Shown here in pieces: positions 14,985-24,807 of a DNA stretch of 64,000 bases. Under the pieces are notes generated by a model. The model had not been told where the DNA came from. It searched no databases and saw only the letters and a program-made list of their open reading frames with translations. Every line of letters starts with the position of its first letter. Within the stretch, counting starts at the first letter, position 1. Source of the DNA: Bacteroides sp. (GTDB lineage Bacteria > Bacteroidota > Bacteroidia > Bacteroidales > Muribaculaceae); NCBI GenBank assembly GCA_014801865.1, contig JAAVDH010000035.1, forward strand, positions 1 through 64,000, read 5' to 3'. Position numbers and translations under genes: made by a program.

Positions 14985-14993
14985 GGGGGGGGG
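14985..14993. repeat. Nine-base G/C tract before the epimerase gene
   Basis: On the coding (minus) strand this is C9, 18 bases upstream of the epimerase ATG and just after the lyase stop codon. Length change here could alter ribosome access to the start codon. Confidence 0.6.
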
Positions 14994-15015
14994 AGTTAGA
15001 GAAGAGCGATCAGAA

Positions 15016-15933
15016 TCAGAGCTTGTTGCAGCGGTCGAAGAAGGTGATTGCTTCGAGTTCGGCCTTCATAGCTGCCTCTTCCTCATCAGTAAGGTTCTGG
15101 AAGGGTACGCGGTTGGGGCCCAGATCAAGACCTATGAGCTTCATGATGCGCTTGCCGCCCACGATATTGCCACGATAGCGGCAGATGACGTTGATAACCT
15201 CCTGCGAGAAGTTCTGCTTTTCACGTGCAGTCTCGATGTCTCCCTTTTCCCAAGCCTCGATAATGCCGGTAAGCTCGCGGCCATTGTAGTTTGTGGTACC
15301 ACCGATACCACCCTGAGCACCGCCCTGAGCCAGTGAGGGAAGAATAGTCTCGTCCTGACCGTGGAGCATGTCGTACTTACCGTCCTTATAGAGGCGACAC
15401 TGATTGTATTCATACAGGCTCTCGAAGGTATACTTGATACCGGCGAAGTTGGGTATGCGTCCGTCAACAGCCTCAAGAAGCTTCACCATGGGAAGGAATG
15501 CGCCGTTGAAAGCGGGAATATGATAGTAGTAGAAGGGCAGTGAGGGAGCTGCGGCAGCTATTTCCTCGCAGTACTTCACGAGCTCTTCAATACGTCCGAT
15601 TTTGGGGAAGGGAGGAGCCATAGAGCCGATACCCCAGGCACCGATCTTTTCGGCATGTGCGGCCAGCTTCACGCTATCGCGCAGGCAGCAGCTGCCTACA
15701 TGTACGATCACTTTGAATCCTTCGGGCACTGAAGCCACCCATTTTTCAGCCACAGCCATGCGTTCTTCGGGAGTAAGCATGTAGCCCTCGCCTGACGAAC
15801 CGTTGATAAACACGCCCTTGAGGCCGTTTTTCACCAGCATATCGGCGTATGCGGGTATGATGTCAAGATTAATGTCTCCATTGGGATGCATCGGGGTGAA
15901 GGGTGCATCTATAAGTCCTTTGATTTTTTCCAT
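15016..15933 (-). CDS. nanA: N-acetylneuraminate lyase
   Basis: The 305-residue protein has the DHDPS/NAL TIM barrel. The substrate-binding motif GSSGEG is at residues 45-50. Catalytic Tyr137 lies in FYYYHIPA, and the Schiff-base Lys167 lies in FAGIKYT. The tyrosine and lysine spacing matches E. coli NanA (Tyr137, Lys165) within two residues. It splits N-acetylneuraminate into N-acetylmannosamine and pyruvate in the cytoplasm. It is second in a minus-strand operon: transporter, lyase, epimerase, esterase/mutarotase, amidohydrolase. Confidence 0.92.
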   Translation of the reverse strand: MEKIKGLIDAPFTPMHPNGDINLDIIPAYADMLVKNGLKGVFINGSSGEGYMLTPEERMAVAEKWVASVPEGFKVIVHVGSCCLRDSVKLAAHAEKIGAWGIGSMAPPFPKIGRIEELVKYCEEIAAAAPSLPFYYYHIPAFNGAFLPMVKLLEAVDGRIPNFAGIKYTFESLYEYNQCRLYKDGKYDMLHGQDETILPSLAQGGAQGGIGGTTNYNGRELTGIIEAWEKGDIETAREKQNFSQEVINVICRYRGNIVGGKRIMKLIGLDLGPNRVPFQNLTDEEEAAMKAELEAITFFDRCNKL

Positions 15934-15982
15934 TGTAGTAGGTATGATAGATGTTAGTTATCGAAAGATATATAATAGGAAA

Positions 15983-17293
15983 TCAGGCGGCGGTGCCTAA
16001 CTCGCGTTCGCTGAATGCGTCCTCCATGTTGAGCGTAGTCGGACGGAGAACTGTCAGCTGCAGTATCACGGCCAGAACCAGGGCAGCGGCCATCATGGCG
16101 AATCCGAGACCCATATTACCCTCGGCGGCAAGCGAACCGAGGAAGTCGGTGGCAAGCGCTCCGATAAAGAGGCCCGACATATTCATGATACCATAGGCGG
16201 TGCCACGGTTACGGGCTGAGACAAACTGACAGAGGATAGGCATATTGTTGGCATCAAACAGTCCGTAGCCGAGTCCGAACAACAGTCCGGCTCCTACAGC
16301 GGCCACGATGGTAGTGCCGAAGCCCATGAGCACCAGCGCGGGCACCATCATGGTGAGACCTATGGCTGAGGTGTAGATTCGTCCCTTGAGGTTGCGGCGA
16401 GCCCAGTTGTCGGCCATCGGTCCACCCACCATCACACCTATAAATGATGACACGGCTATGGTTATCGTAGCCACGGGGCCGGCCTCGACCATGGATATGC
16501 CCAGCGAAGAGGCAAAGAGTTCGGGGAGCCAGTTCTTGGTAGACCATCCGGGGATGGAGCATGAGGCAAAGAAGAAGAGTATGGTCCAGAAGGCCACGTT
16601 ACCTAAGAGCATACCGAGTGACTTGACAATGCCGCGACAGCCCTGACGAAGAGTCTCTCCGAGGGGCAGACGCTCGCTGAGGAGTTCTTTGGCGGGTTCA
16701 AGCACACGCTTCTCACGCAGGAACACGGCCAGTACGACTGCATATACAATACCCACGATTCCGAACCAATGGAATGCAGACTGCCACGAGAGTTCCTGAG
16801 CGACAAATGCACCGAAACCACCTACGGCCTGGCCCATATAGAGACCTGTCATGTGTATGCCTATGGCGAGACTGAGCTGTTTGCCGGTAAAGTAGTCTGC
16901 TATAAGCGAGAGTGCCGCAGGAATATATAATGCCTCGCTTACACCCATCACGGCGCGCAGCCAGTAAACTTCTGTAAATGTAGTGGCATAACCGAGGAGC
17001 AGGGTCACGGTTGACCACACGATGAGTGACACGACGATGAGCCACTTGCGGTTCACACGGTCAGCCACGATACCGGATATCGGACTCATGATGCCGTATA
17101 TCCACATGAAGGCAGCCATGACCTTACCGAACATGATGGTGCTCTCGAGTTCGGTTATGTCAGCCGCCATGGAGTCACGCATGGTCGACAGCATCTGACG
17201 GTCCATATAATTCAGGAGAGCTACTACCCAGAGCAGCGCTACCACCACCCAGGGATAAATGTTGCGCTTCGCAGGCGCGGTGTCTGTTTTCAT
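15983..17293 (-). CDS. nanT: MFS transporter, probable sialic acid permease
   Basis: The 436-residue inner membrane protein has about 12 hydrophobic segments and MFS signatures: LNYMDRQMLS near the first helix, SGIVADRVNRKW in the 2-3 loop, and GGPMADNWARRNLKG in the 8-9 loop. It resembles the hexuronate/sialate branch of the superfamily. As first gene of the nan operon it probably imports free N-acetylneuraminate, like NanT of Bacteroides fragilis. The substrate is inferred from context, not from residues. Confidence 0.8.
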   Translation of the reverse strand: MKTDTAPAKRNIYPWVVVALLWVVALLNYMDRQMLSTMRDSMAADITELESTIMFGKVMAAFMWIYGIMSPISGIVADRVNRKWLIVVSLIVWSTVTLLLGYATTFTEVYWLRAVMGVSEALYIPAALSLIADYFTGKQLSLAIGIHMTGLYMGQAVGGFGAFVAQELSWQSAFHWFGIVGIVYAVVLAVFLREKRVLEPAKELLSERLPLGETLRQGCRGIVKSLGMLLGNVAFWTILFFFASCSIPGWSTKNWLPELFASSLGISMVEAGPVATITIAVSSFIGVMVGGPMADNWARRNLKGRIYTSAIGLTMMVPALVLMGFGTTIVAAVGAGLLFGLGYGLFDANNMPILCQFVSARNRGTAYGIMNMSGLFIGALATDFLGSLAAEGNMGLGFAMMAAALVLAVILQLTVLRPTTLNMEDAFSERELGTAA

Positions 17294-17368
17294 GATAGGG
17301 TTACGAGATAATTATTGGTAATAAATGATTGATTTTTGACGTATCTCAACGAGGCGCCATTGATAATG

Positions 17369-17376
17369 CAAAGATA
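17369..17376 (-). promoter_or_regulatory. -7 element for the nan operon
   Basis: TATCTTTG on the minus strand, 76 bases before the transporter ATG. No clear -33 box is present, which would fit an activator- or repressor-controlled catabolic promoter. Confidence 0.4.
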
Positions 17377-17419
17377 GTCGTTTTTTGTCAGTGGCCGCAT
17401 ATCCATTAGTATTTTATGT

Positions 17420-17427
17420 TAACTTTG
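17420..17427 (+). promoter_or_regulatory. -7 element for the alcohol dehydrogenase gene
   Basis: TAACTTTG lies 26 bases before the ATG at 17453. The -33 region is weak. It diverges from the nan operon promoter across about 45 bases. Confidence 0.4.
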
Positions 17428-17452
17428 CATCAAAGATTTTTTTTGACTTGAC

Positions 17453-18619
17453 ATGGAAAATTTCACCTACCATACCCCGACCAAGTATGTATTTGGACGC
17501 GGGGCCGAAGAAAAAGCCGGCGAAGAAGCTCTTGCAGCAGGAATGACCGACGTGCTCCTCTGCTACGGCGGCGGATCGGCTATACGCAGCGGAGTGCTCG
17601 GCCGTGTGGCTCACGCCCTTGACAGCGCAGGCGTCAACTACGTGGAATTCGGCGGAATACAACCCAACCCTACCGATGACAAAGTATATGAAGGTATCGA
17701 GATATGCCGTCGCGAGAGGCTGACGGCTCTCATTGCCGTAGGCGGCGGATCGGTAATAGATACAGCCAAGGCCATAGCGGCAGGAGTGCCTTACGAGGGT
17801 GACTTCTGGGATTTCTTTACAGGCAGGAAAGTGGAGAAAGCACTCCCGGTAGGAGTGGTGCTCACCATTCCGGCTGCCGGAAGCGAGGGTAGCGGAAATG
17901 CTGTCATAACAAAGCTTGACGGACTGCACAAAATCAGTATACGCACCGACTACGCTCTGCGCCCCAAGTTTGCGCTGATGAATCCGGAGCTCACCTTTAC
18001 CCTTCCGCCCTATCAGACCGCCAGCGGTATAGCCGACATGATGGCCCACATCATGGAACGCTACTTCTCTCCCTCCGAGGGAGTGGAGATAACCGACCGT
18101 GTGGCCGAAGGCGTGCTCAAAGCCATTATAGAGGAAGCGCCCAAGGTAATGGCCCGTCCCGACGACTATGATGCCCGCGCCAATATAATGTGGAGCGGCA
18201 CACTGGCTCACAACGGCATCTGCGGCACAGGCCGTAAGGAGGACTGGACCTCACACGCCATGGAGCATGAAATCAGTGCCGTGTACGGTGTGACCCACGG
18301 TGCCGGACTTGCGGTAGTATTTCCGGCCTGGATGACATATATGGCCGACCGTCAGCCGGCTAAGATTGCGCAGTTTGCCCGCAGAGTGTTCGGCGTGGAG
18401 AATCACGACGACCGCTCGGCAGCCATGGAAGGCATCATGATGCTCCGTGCTTTTTATGGCAGTATCGGTCTGCCCGTGACTTTCGCAGAACTTGGTGTGG
18501 CCAGCCCCGACATAGACCTGCTCGTAAAGAAGCTGCATGAAAACAAAGGTGAACGTATCGGAGGATACCGCACGCTCACAGCCGAAGATACAGCCGAGAT
18601 TTACCGCCTGATGCTCTGA
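17453..18619 (+). CDS. Iron-containing alcohol dehydrogenase
   Basis: The 388-residue protein belongs to the group III Fe-dependent alcohol dehydrogenases, closest in style to YqhD/BDH. It shows GGGSAIRSGVLGRV and the nucleotide-binding GGGSVIDTAKAIAAG. The metal-ligand region includes DMMAHIMERYF, the HAMEHEISA histidines, and HGAGLAVVFPAW. The ligand set (Asp plus three His) looks complete. It should reduce aldehydes to alcohols with NAD(P)H in the cytoplasm. The gene is divergent from the nan operon and five bases upstream of an acyltransferase gene; no functional link between them is clear. Confidence 0.88.
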   Translation: MENFTYHTPTKYVFGRGAEEKAGEEALAAGMTDVLLCYGGGSAIRSGVLGRVAHALDSAGVNYVEFGGIQPNPTDDKVYEGIEICRRERLTALIAVGGGSVIDTAKAIAAGVPYEGDFWDFFTGRKVEKALPVGVVLTIPAAGSEGSGNAVITKLDGLHKISIRTDYALRPKFALMNPELTFTLPPYQTASGIADMMAHIMERYFSPSEGVEITDRVAEGVLKAIIEEAPKVMARPDDYDARANIMWSGTLAHNGICGTGRKEDWTSHAMEHEISAVYGVTHGAGLAVVFPAWMTYMADRQPAKIAQFARRVFGVENHDDRSAAMEGIMMLRAFYGSIGLPVTFAELGVASPDIDLLVKKLHENKGERIGGYRTLTAEDTAEIYRLML

Positions 18620-18624
18620 TATTC

Positions 18625-19620
18625 ATGCGCCTCATACGCTATACCCCCGATAAAGCCGTTGTGTGGGACAGTTTCGTGACTGCCTCACGCAACGGCACAT
18701 TCCTTTTCAAACGGGGGTATATGGACTATCATTCCGACCGGTTTACCGATCACTCGCTCATGGCGTATGACGGTCGCGGTCGACTCATAGCACTGCTACC
18801 GGCATCGGCCGACGACAATACGCTTTCTTCTCATGCCGGACTGACTTACGGAGGATGGGTAACTTCTACGGAGCATTGCGGCCAGGCCGTGATGCTCGAT
18901 ATCTTCGATGCGCTCAGGAACTATATGTCAGCAAACGGCTTCAAGGAGCTCATCTACAAACCCGTGCCGCCGATATATCACCGATATCCCGCCGAGGACG
19001 ATATCTACGCGCTATTTCGCCAGGGAGCCGTGATGGACGGCTGTATGACATCGGCCACCATACCGCTTGACTCCCCTCTGCTCATCTCAGGCAACAATCG
19101 CCGCGATGCCGCCAAAGCCCGTCGCGAGGGATTTACGGTGGATGCCACGACCTCTGACGCCACCCTCGAAGAATTCTGGACGATACTCACCCTACGTCTG
19201 CGCGAGGCCCACGATGCAAGTCCCGTACACTCGCTTGATGAGATACGCCTGCTCCACTCGCGCTTTCCCGACAATATACGCCTCGTAGCGGCCCGCACAC
19301 CCGACGGAGAGATGGCAGGAGGCATGCTGCTGTATATCGCTCCACCGGTAGTACACACTCAGTATATAGCCACCACAGAAGAGGGTCGCCGCAATAGCTG
19401 CAACGCCCTCATACTCACCGACATCTACGACGCGCTGACCACCGGTCGGCACAGCCCGGACAATACCCTCAACATTGCCACCGACACTCCCCTGCGCTAC
19501 ATCGACTTCGGCACATCGTGCCAAGAGTGGGGACGCATACTCAACGCCCCTCTTGCCTCACAGAAAGAGCGTCTCGGAGGCCGCACAACCCTCTACACCC
19601 GCTATCGCCTAAGCCTCTGA
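18625..19620 (+). CDS. GNAT/FemAB-like acyltransferase
   Basis: The 331-residue protein contains FKRGYMDYHSDRFTDHSLMA and LIALLPAS early on, then GLTYGGWV. The second half has RLVAARTPDGEMAGGMLLYI, resembling a GNAT core strand and acetyl-CoA loop. This is the two-lobed FemAB-like layout common in Bacteroidetes proteins near polysaccharide genes. The acceptor is unknown. It starts five bases after the alcohol dehydrogenase stop codon and is probably in the same transcript. Confidence 0.7.
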   Translation: MRLIRYTPDKAVVWDSFVTASRNGTFLFKRGYMDYHSDRFTDHSLMAYDGRGRLIALLPASADDNTLSSHAGLTYGGWVTSTEHCGQAVMLDIFDALRNYMSANGFKELIYKPVPPIYHRYPAEDDIYALFRQGAVMDGCMTSATIPLDSPLLISGNNRRDAAKARREGFTVDATTSDATLEEFWTILTLRLREAHDASPVHSLDEIRLLHSRFPDNIRLVAARTPDGEMAGGMLLYIAPPVVHTQYIATTEEGRRNSCNALILTDIYDALTTGRHSPDNTLNIATDTPLRYIDFGTSCQEWGRILNAPLASQKERLGGRTTLYTRYRLSL

Positions 19621-19675
19621 TTAAATAGGCTTCATTACGTATGTTATTCTTGTGATGTGTTTTTCAGGCAGGATT

Positions 19676-19707
19676 TTTGGAAGGACGGTTAAAAAGAATT
19701 AATTTTG
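19676..19707 (+). promoter_or_regulatory. Promoter for frdCAB
   Basis: TTTG (19676-19679), 20 bases, TAATTTTG (19700-19707): a full consensus match. The leader to the ATG at 19783 is about 70 bases and is poor in G, as is usual for strongly translated Bacteroidetes genes. Confidence 0.75.
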
Positions 19708-19782
19708 CCGTAGGAAATAATAGCGCCTAAAATTAAGTATAATTATCAACAATAATCAAATTCAAACCAATCCTCAACTACT

Positions 19783-20688
19783 ATGTGGTTAACCAACTCA
19801 TCCGTGGGTAGGAAGGTGGTGATGTCAATCACAGGCCTTTGCCTTATCCTCTTTGTCACGTTTCATGCGGTGATGAACGGTGTGGCCATCTTCTGGCCGG
19901 CCGGCTATAACATGGTATGCGCATTTCTCGGTGCCAACTGGTATGCTCTCATAGCATCCATGGGCCTTGCAGCGCTCTTCATCATCCACATTATCTATGC
20001 CCTGTGGCTTACCGTACAGAATCGCAAAGCCCGTGGTAACGACCGCTACGCTGTAGTGCGCAAGCCCGAACAGGTAGAATGGTCTTCACAGAACATGCTC
20101 GTACTTGGCATCGTGGTACTCGCCTTCCTGTGTGTACACATGATTCAGTTCTGGGCAAAGATGCAGCTCGCCGAAATCATCGAGTGCAACTATGTTTACG
20201 AAGGTGTTCCCGTTCCTCCCCAGGCAGGCACATGGTTTATCCAGATTGCCTTCAGCCAGATCTGGACCCCCATCGTATACATCATCGGCTTCGTAGCCCT
20301 GTGGTTCCACATGACTCACGGCTTCTGGTCAATGTTCCAGTCAGCCGGTTGGAATAACGACACATGGCTTCCCCGCCTGAAGTGCATCGGCAACTGGTGG
20401 TGCACCATCGTTGTAGGTCTCTTCCTCGTTGAAGCTATCGTGTTTACCGTGCAGGCCAACAACGACGCTTACCTTACCAACCCCGCGCTCATCGAGCAGT
20501 ATGAAGAGTTTGCCATGGAGCAGGCTCACTGCAACGGCCCTGTTGCCGAAAGCGCTGAGGTAGTAATCGTAAACTGCGAAGAAAACTGCGCTCCCTGCAA
20601 CAACAACTGCGAGAGCAACTGCAACCCCTGCAGCAGCGACTGCAACGAATGTCAGTCAGAGTGTCAGGCAACTAATGTTAACGAATAA
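19783..20688 (+). CDS. frdC: Fumarate reductase/succinate dehydrogenase cytochrome b subunit with cysteine-rich tail
   Basis: The first ~235 residues form the five-helix diheme cytochrome b subunit of the Bacteroides/Wolinella type. Several conserved histidines lie in membrane segments ([41 protein letters not shown]). The protein anchors FrdA and FrdB to the inner membrane and passes electrons between menaquinone and fumarate. It is longer than usual at 301 residues. After the last helix there is an acidic linker and then nine cysteines between about residues 265 and 296, spaced C-x3-C-x2-C-x3 in two repeats and then C-x2-C-x3-C. Family members normally stop near residue 230. The tail could bind metal or an FeS cluster; its role is unknown. 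It is first of three frd genes. Confidence 0.92.
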   Translation: MWLTNSSVGRKVVMSITGLCLILFVTFHAVMNGVAIFWPAGYNMVCAFLGANWYALIASMGLAALFIIHIIYALWLTVQNRKARGNDRYAVVRKPEQVEWSSQNMLVLGIVVLAFLCVHMIQFWAKMQLAEIIECNYVYEGVPVPPQAGTWFIQIAFSQIWTPIVYIIGFVALWFHMTHGFWSMFQSAGWNNDTWLPRLKCIGNWWCTIVVGLFLVEAIVFTVQANNDAYLTNPALIEQYEEFAMEQAHCNGPVAESAEVVIVNCEENCAPCNNNCESNCNPCSSDCNECQSECQATNVNE

Positions 20689-20708
20689 AAAAGTCACACA
20701 CTATAGAT

Positions 20709-22736
20709 ATGGCAGACGTTAAGAATCTCGAGGGTATGATTGACTCTACCCCCATCATGAAGGATTTTGCCGACATCGAATCGTCAAAGCTCCCCGAATA
20801 TCAGATTGACTCTAAAATACCCGAAGGCCCCCTGGCTGAAAAGTGGACCAACTATAAGGCTCACCAGAAGCTCGTGAACCCCGCCAACAAGCGCCACCTC
20901 GACATCATCGTGGTAGGTACCGGTCTGGCAGGTGCTTCAGCAGCATCAACCCTTGCCGAACTGGGCTTCAACGTGTGGAACTTCTGCATCCAGGACTCAC
21001 CCCGCCGCGCTCACTCTATCGCAGCTCAGGGTGGTATCAATGCAGCCAAGGACTATCAGAACGACGGTGACTCCGTATATCGCCTGTTCTACGACACCAT
21101 CAAGGGCGGTGACTTCCGTTCACGCGAAGCCAACGTATATCGCCTTGCCGAAGTGTCAAACAATATCATCGACCAGTGCGTTGCTCAGGGCGTTCCCTTC
21201 GCCCGCGAATACGGCGGTCTGCTTGCCAACCGCTCATTCGGTGGTGCTCAGGTAAGCCGTACATTCTATGCCAAGGGCCAGACCGGCCAGCAGCTCCTGC
21301 TCGGTGCATACGCCTCACTCAACCGTCAGATCAAGAAGGGTCAGGTTCGCTCGTTCAACCGTCGCGAAATGCTCGACCTCGTTATCATCGACGGACGTTG
21401 CCGCGGTATCATCGTGCGCAACCTCATCACCGGCGAACTCGAACGCTACGCTGCTCACGCCGTAGTACTCGCTACCGGTGGTTATGGCCGCACATTCTTC
21501 CTTTCTACCAACGCCATGGGCTGCAACGGCTCTGCCGCCATCCAGGCCTTCAAGAAGGGTGCATACCTCAGTAACCTCGCTTTCACTCAGATTCACCCCA
21601 CATGTATCCCCGTTCACGGCGAAGACCAGAGCAAGCTCACCCTCATGAGCGAATCGCTGCGTAACGACGGTCGTATCTGGGTGCCCAAGAAGAAAGAAGA
21701 TGCCGAAGCCATCCGCGCCGGTAAGAAGCGTCCTACCGACATTCCCGACGAAGATCGCGACTTCTACCTCGAACGCCGCTATCCCGCCTTCGGTAACCTC
21801 TGCCCCCGTGACATCGCCTCACGTGCCGCTAAGGAACGTTGCGACGCAGGCTACGGTGTAGGTACCGGCAACGCCGTATATCTCGACTTCAAATATGCCA
21901 TCGAGCGTCTGGGTGCCGACGTGGTTCGCGACCGTTACGGCAACCTCTTCGACATGTATCAGATGATCTCTGATGACAACCCCTACGAGACCCCCATGAT
22001 GATCTTCCCCGCTAGCCACTACACCATGGGCGGCATCTGGGTTGACTACGAGCTCCAGACCTCTATCAAGGGTCTCTTCGCTATCGGCGAATGTAACTTC
22101 TCTGACCACGGCGCTAACCGCCTCGGTGCTTCCGCCCTCATGCAGGGTCTTGCCGACGGTTACTTCGTGCTCCCCTACACCATGCAGAACTACCTCAGCG
22201 ATCAGATCAAGGTGAAGCACCCCGGTACCGACCACCCCGAATTTGACAAGGTCGAGAAAGAGGTTAAGAACCGCATCGACCGCCTCATGGCCATCAAGGG
22301 TACACAGAGCCCCGATCAGCTCCACAAGAAACTGGGTCACGTTATGTGGGACCTCGTGGGCATGGGACGCACACTCCAGAGCCTCGTAAAGGCCGTGGAA
22401 GAAGTAGAGAAGGTACGCAAGGAATTCTACAGCGACCTGCGCATCGTAGGCAGCGCCAACGACCTCAACACCGAGCTCGAAAAGGCTCTACGTCTTGAAG
22501 ACTTCCTCGTTATGGCCAAGATGATGGCTATCGACGCCCTCCACCGCAACGAATCTTGCGGCGCACACTTCCGCGAGGAATATCAGACTGCCGACGGCGA
22601 GGCTGCACGTAACGACAAGGATTACATGTACGTAAGCTGCTGGAAGTATACCGGTGACAACGAAAAGCCCATCCTGCTCAAGGAGCCCCTCCACTACGAA
22701 GCCATCCAGGTGCAGACACGTAACTACAAGTCGTAA
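20709..22736 (+). CDS. frdA: Fumarate reductase/succinate dehydrogenase flavoprotein subunit
   Basis: The 675-residue protein has the FAD-binding [19 protein letters not shown] near residue 60 and the [18 protein letters not shown] segment around the covalent flavin site. Catalytic parts include [24 protein letters not shown] and [20 protein letters not shown]. It interconverts fumarate and succinate on the cytoplasmic face. This is the long Bacteroidetes form. It sits 20 bases after frdC and 42 bases before frdB. Codon use is strongly biased, as in a highly expressed core gene. Confidence 0.95.
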   Translation: MADVKNLEGMIDSTPIMKDFADIESSKLPEYQIDSKIPEGPLAEKWTNYKAHQKLVNPANKRHLDIIVVGTGLAGASAASTLAELGFNVWNFCIQDSPRRAHSIAAQGGINAAKDYQNDGDSVYRLFYDTIKGGDFRSREANVYRLAEVSNNIIDQCVAQGVPFAREYGGLLANRSFGGAQVSRTFYAKGQTGQQLLLGAYASLNRQIKKGQVRSFNRREMLDLVIIDGRCRGIIVRNLITGELERYAAHAVVLATGGYGRTFFLSTNAMGCNGSAAIQAFKKGAYLSNLAFTQIHPTCIPVHGEDQSKLTLMSESLRNDGRIWVPKKKEDAEAIRAGKKRPTDIPDEDRDFYLERRYPAFGNLCPRDIASRAAKERCDAGYGVGTGNAVYLDFKYAIERLGADVVRDRYGNLFDMYQMISDDNPYETPMMIFPASHYTMGGIWVDYELQTSIKGLFAIGECNFSDHGANRLGASALMQGLADGYFVLPYTMQNYLSDQIKVKHPGTDHPEFDKVEKEVKNRIDRLMAIKGTQSPDQLHKKLGHVMWDLVGMGRTLQSLVKAVEEVEKVRKEFYSDLRIVGSANDLNTELEKALRLEDFLVMAKMMAIDALHRNESCGAHFREEYQTADGEAARNDKDYMYVSCWKYTGDNEKPILLKEPLHYEAIQVQTRNYKS

Positions 22737-22778
22737 ACCGATTCACAAACCGCCTATTAAAACAGAAGATCATCCAAA

Positions 22779-23534
22779 ATGGAACATACTATAAGCGTTA
22801 ATCTCAAGATCTGGCGTCAGCGCGGTCCCAAGGAACCGGGCCAGTTCGTCAACTATCGCGTTGAAAATGTGTCCACCGGCAGCAGCTTCCTCGAAATGCT
22901 TGACATGCTCAATCAGCAGCTGGTCGATAAAAACGAAGAACCCGTAGTGTTTGACTCAGACTGCCGCGAAGGTATCTGCGGTATGTGCTCACTGTACATC
23001 AACGGACATCCCCACGGTCCCGTGCAGGGCATCACCACCTGTCAGCTCCACATGCGTAAGTTCAACGACGGCGACACCATCACCATCGAACCCTGGCGTT
23101 CAGCCGCCTTCCCCGTGGTTCGCGACCTGATGGTAAACCGTAACGCCTTCGACCAGATACAGCAGGCCGGCGGCTACGTATCATTCAACTGCGGTGGCGC
23201 ACAGGATGCCAACAACCTCCCCATCTCTAAGGAAGTTGCCGACACCGCCATGGACTCAGCCACATGTATCGGCTGCGGCGCATGCGTAGCAGCTTGTAAG
23301 AACGGCTCTGCCATGCTCTTCGTGTCAGCCAAGGTAAGCCAGTTTGCACTCCTGCCCCAGGGCCAGGTAGAACGCAAGCGTCGTGCCCGCGCCATGGTGG
23401 CCAAGATGGACGAACTCGGCTTCGGTAACTGCACCAACACCGGTGCCTGCGCCGCTGAGTGCCCCAAGAATGTGCCCCTGAGCAACATCGCTCGCCTCAA
23501 CCGCGAGTTCATCAAGGCCAAGTGCTCTGACTAA
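22779..23534 (+). CDS. frdB: Fumarate reductase/succinate dehydrogenase iron-sulfur subunit
   Basis: The 251-residue protein has the plant-type [2Fe-2S] motif [16 protein letters not shown] with a later TTCQLHM. The bacterial-ferredoxin part has [14 protein letters not shown] and [19 protein letters not shown], supplying the [4Fe-4S] and [3Fe-4S] ligands. It wires FrdA to the cytochrome b subunit. Its last 88 coding bases, stop codon and terminator are duplicated 8349 bp downstream at 31796-31997, on the far side of an Rhs toxin locus. This copy is intact. Confidence 0.95.
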   Translation: MEHTISVNLKIWRQRGPKEPGQFVNYRVENVSTGSSFLEMLDMLNQQLVDKNEEPVVFDSDCREGICGMCSLYINGHPHGPVQGITTCQLHMRKFNDGDTITIEPWRSAAFPVVRDLMVNRNAFDQIQQAGGYVSFNCGGAQDANNLPISKEVADTAMDSATCIGCGACVAACKNGSAMLFVSAKVSQFALLPQGQVERKRRARAMVAKMDELGFGNCTNTGACAAECPKNVPLSNIARLNREFIKAKCSD

Positions 23535-23648
23535 TCCCACTCACACATGTGCGATGGTCACGTGACAACCGCCACTGACCATCCGCACCAATAACCCTAC
23601 TGAGGGCTGTGTCGCCAATCCGCGCGACACAGCCCTCAGCCTTTTTAT
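23447..23648 (+). repeat. Direct repeat, left copy: end of frdB plus terminator
   Basis: These 202 bases match 31796-31997 without gaps and with about six mismatches by eye. The repeat covers the last 29 codons of frdB, its stop codon, the spacer and the whole terminator. It bounds a segment carrying an Rhs toxin and two putative immunity genes. Confidence 0.9.
23600..23646 (+). terminator. Terminator of frdCAB
   Basis: CTGAGGGCTGTGTCG (23600-23614) pairs perfectly with CGACACAGCCCTCAG (23625-23639) around a 10-base loop, followed by CCTTTTT. It is a strong Rho-independent terminator, present again at 31949-31995. Confidence 0.9.
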
Positions 23649-23697
23649 CCCTCCACGCCTCACATTTCCCATACGAAAAAAACTTTCAATCTAATAC

Positions 23698-23729
23698 ATT
23701 GTACTTTGCTCAATAAATACTTATATTTG
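23698..23729 (+). promoter_or_regulatory. Promoter for the Rhs operon
   Basis: ATTG (23698-23701), 20 bases, TATATTTG (23722-23729). It lies just beyond the repeat end at 23648, so the cassette carries its own promoter downstream of the frd terminator. Confidence 0.6.
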
Positions 23730-23752
23730 CAGACCAATCATCACACCCACCA

Positions 23753-24805
23753 ATGAAAACTTGCACACTACTGCTTATATGTATTCTGTCGGCACTTAAT
23801 CTCTATGGATTAGAGCGACATCTGACACTTGAAGTCGAACCCGTCGATACATCTGACATTATGAATCTCCGTGTTTGGGATTTCTCCAAAGGTAAGATTC
23901 ATGGAAACTATAAGGGTGCAGAAATAATTCTACATGGTGACACGCTACTGAGTGAATCAATGGGACGTTTCAGACAATGGTACTTCATCAAGGACACATC
24001 TATATTTTATGCCGGAGAAGAGACTCCTGAACGCATTGTGACACCGTTATATCCAACACGTTGGTTCTCATTTCCTTTACAAAGCGGAGAACATAGTACA
24101 ACAACCTTACAAAACCACGGCAGAATATACTCTCGCTTTGACCTTGCCGAGGATGGCATGTATAGTATAGAAACAGGCACCAAAGGCATCGTGATATTAC
24201 CTCCCGGTGATACAATATATAATGTCATAATAACTAAAGAGTTCCGTAACGTCAAAGAAGGGATTGACAATCAGACTTCTTTCCCTTTGTCGGAATATGA
24301 CAGCCTCCCTGAAATCCATCATACGGTTTTTCGATGGTATTTGCCGAGTGATACTCTTCCCATAGCATTACAAATTGCCCGAGAGGTAAGGTCATTTGAA
24401 GGAACAGTTTTATCTAATGCCACAGCTGCCTATATACCTGATTTACTTGAAAATAATATGGATTTGTCCTACCTGTCACCCGGTATTGACGTAGAACATA
24501 ATATAAAGTCTATTCTTTCGACATTGACTGTAGAGTACCACGATGGTAACTTTGTAATTCTATTTCCCGGCATTCAGTCTTACAGTGATAAATCCATTAT
24601 ACAAAATAGATTTAATGTACAGACTCTGAATATCGACGTCATGGATATTCCCGGCAATCTCTATAAACATGCCGTCACCCTTCTCCCGGAAGAAGGGACG
24701 ATAAATATTCCCGTTTCCAGTCTACCGGCAGGAAAATATGTGGTAGGGATAAGAAGTGAAGCATACCCTGAATTTACCGAAAAGCGCTTTATAAATATCT
24801 TTTGA
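23753..24805 (+). CDS. Secreted partner protein upstream of the Rhs gene
   Basis: The 350-residue protein starts with a signal peptide (MKTCTLLLICILSALNLYG) and has no transmembrane segment afterwards. The body is beta-rich and I do not recognise it. The last ~60 residues (INIPVSSLPAGKYVVGI, then EFTEKRFINIF) look like a type IX secretion sorting domain, with the typical strand, SLPAGKY turn and short basic end. Its stop codon lies two bases before the Rhs start, so the two are almost certainly made together. It may help present or export the Rhs protein; that is inference. Confidence 0.55.
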   Translation: MKTCTLLLICILSALNLYGLERHLTLEVEPVDTSDIMNLRVWDFSKGKIHGNYKGAEIILHGDTLLSESMGRFRQWYFIKDTSIFYAGEETPERIVTPLYPTRWFSFPLQSGEHSTTTLQNHGRIYSRFDLAEDGMYSIETGTKGIVILPPGDTIYNVIITKEFRNVKEGIDNQTSFPLSEYDSLPEIHHTVFRWYLPSDTLPIALQIAREVRSFEGTVLSNATAAYIPDLLENNMDLSYLSPGIDVEHNIKSILSTLTVEYHDGNFVILFPGIQSYSDKSIIQNRFNVQTLNIDVMDIPGNLYKHAVTLLPEEGTINIPVSSLPAGKYVVGIRSEAYPEFTEKRFINIF

Positions 24806-24807
24806 CC

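Noticed and set aside
17414-18211. 265-residue open frame opposite the alcohol dehydrogenase gene
   Set aside because: Lies fully antisense to a clear enzyme gene; rich in Gly, His and Tyr as expected from codon-biased shadow frames.
21819-22340. 173-residue frame opposite frdA
   Set aside because: Antisense shadow in a strongly codon-biased core gene.
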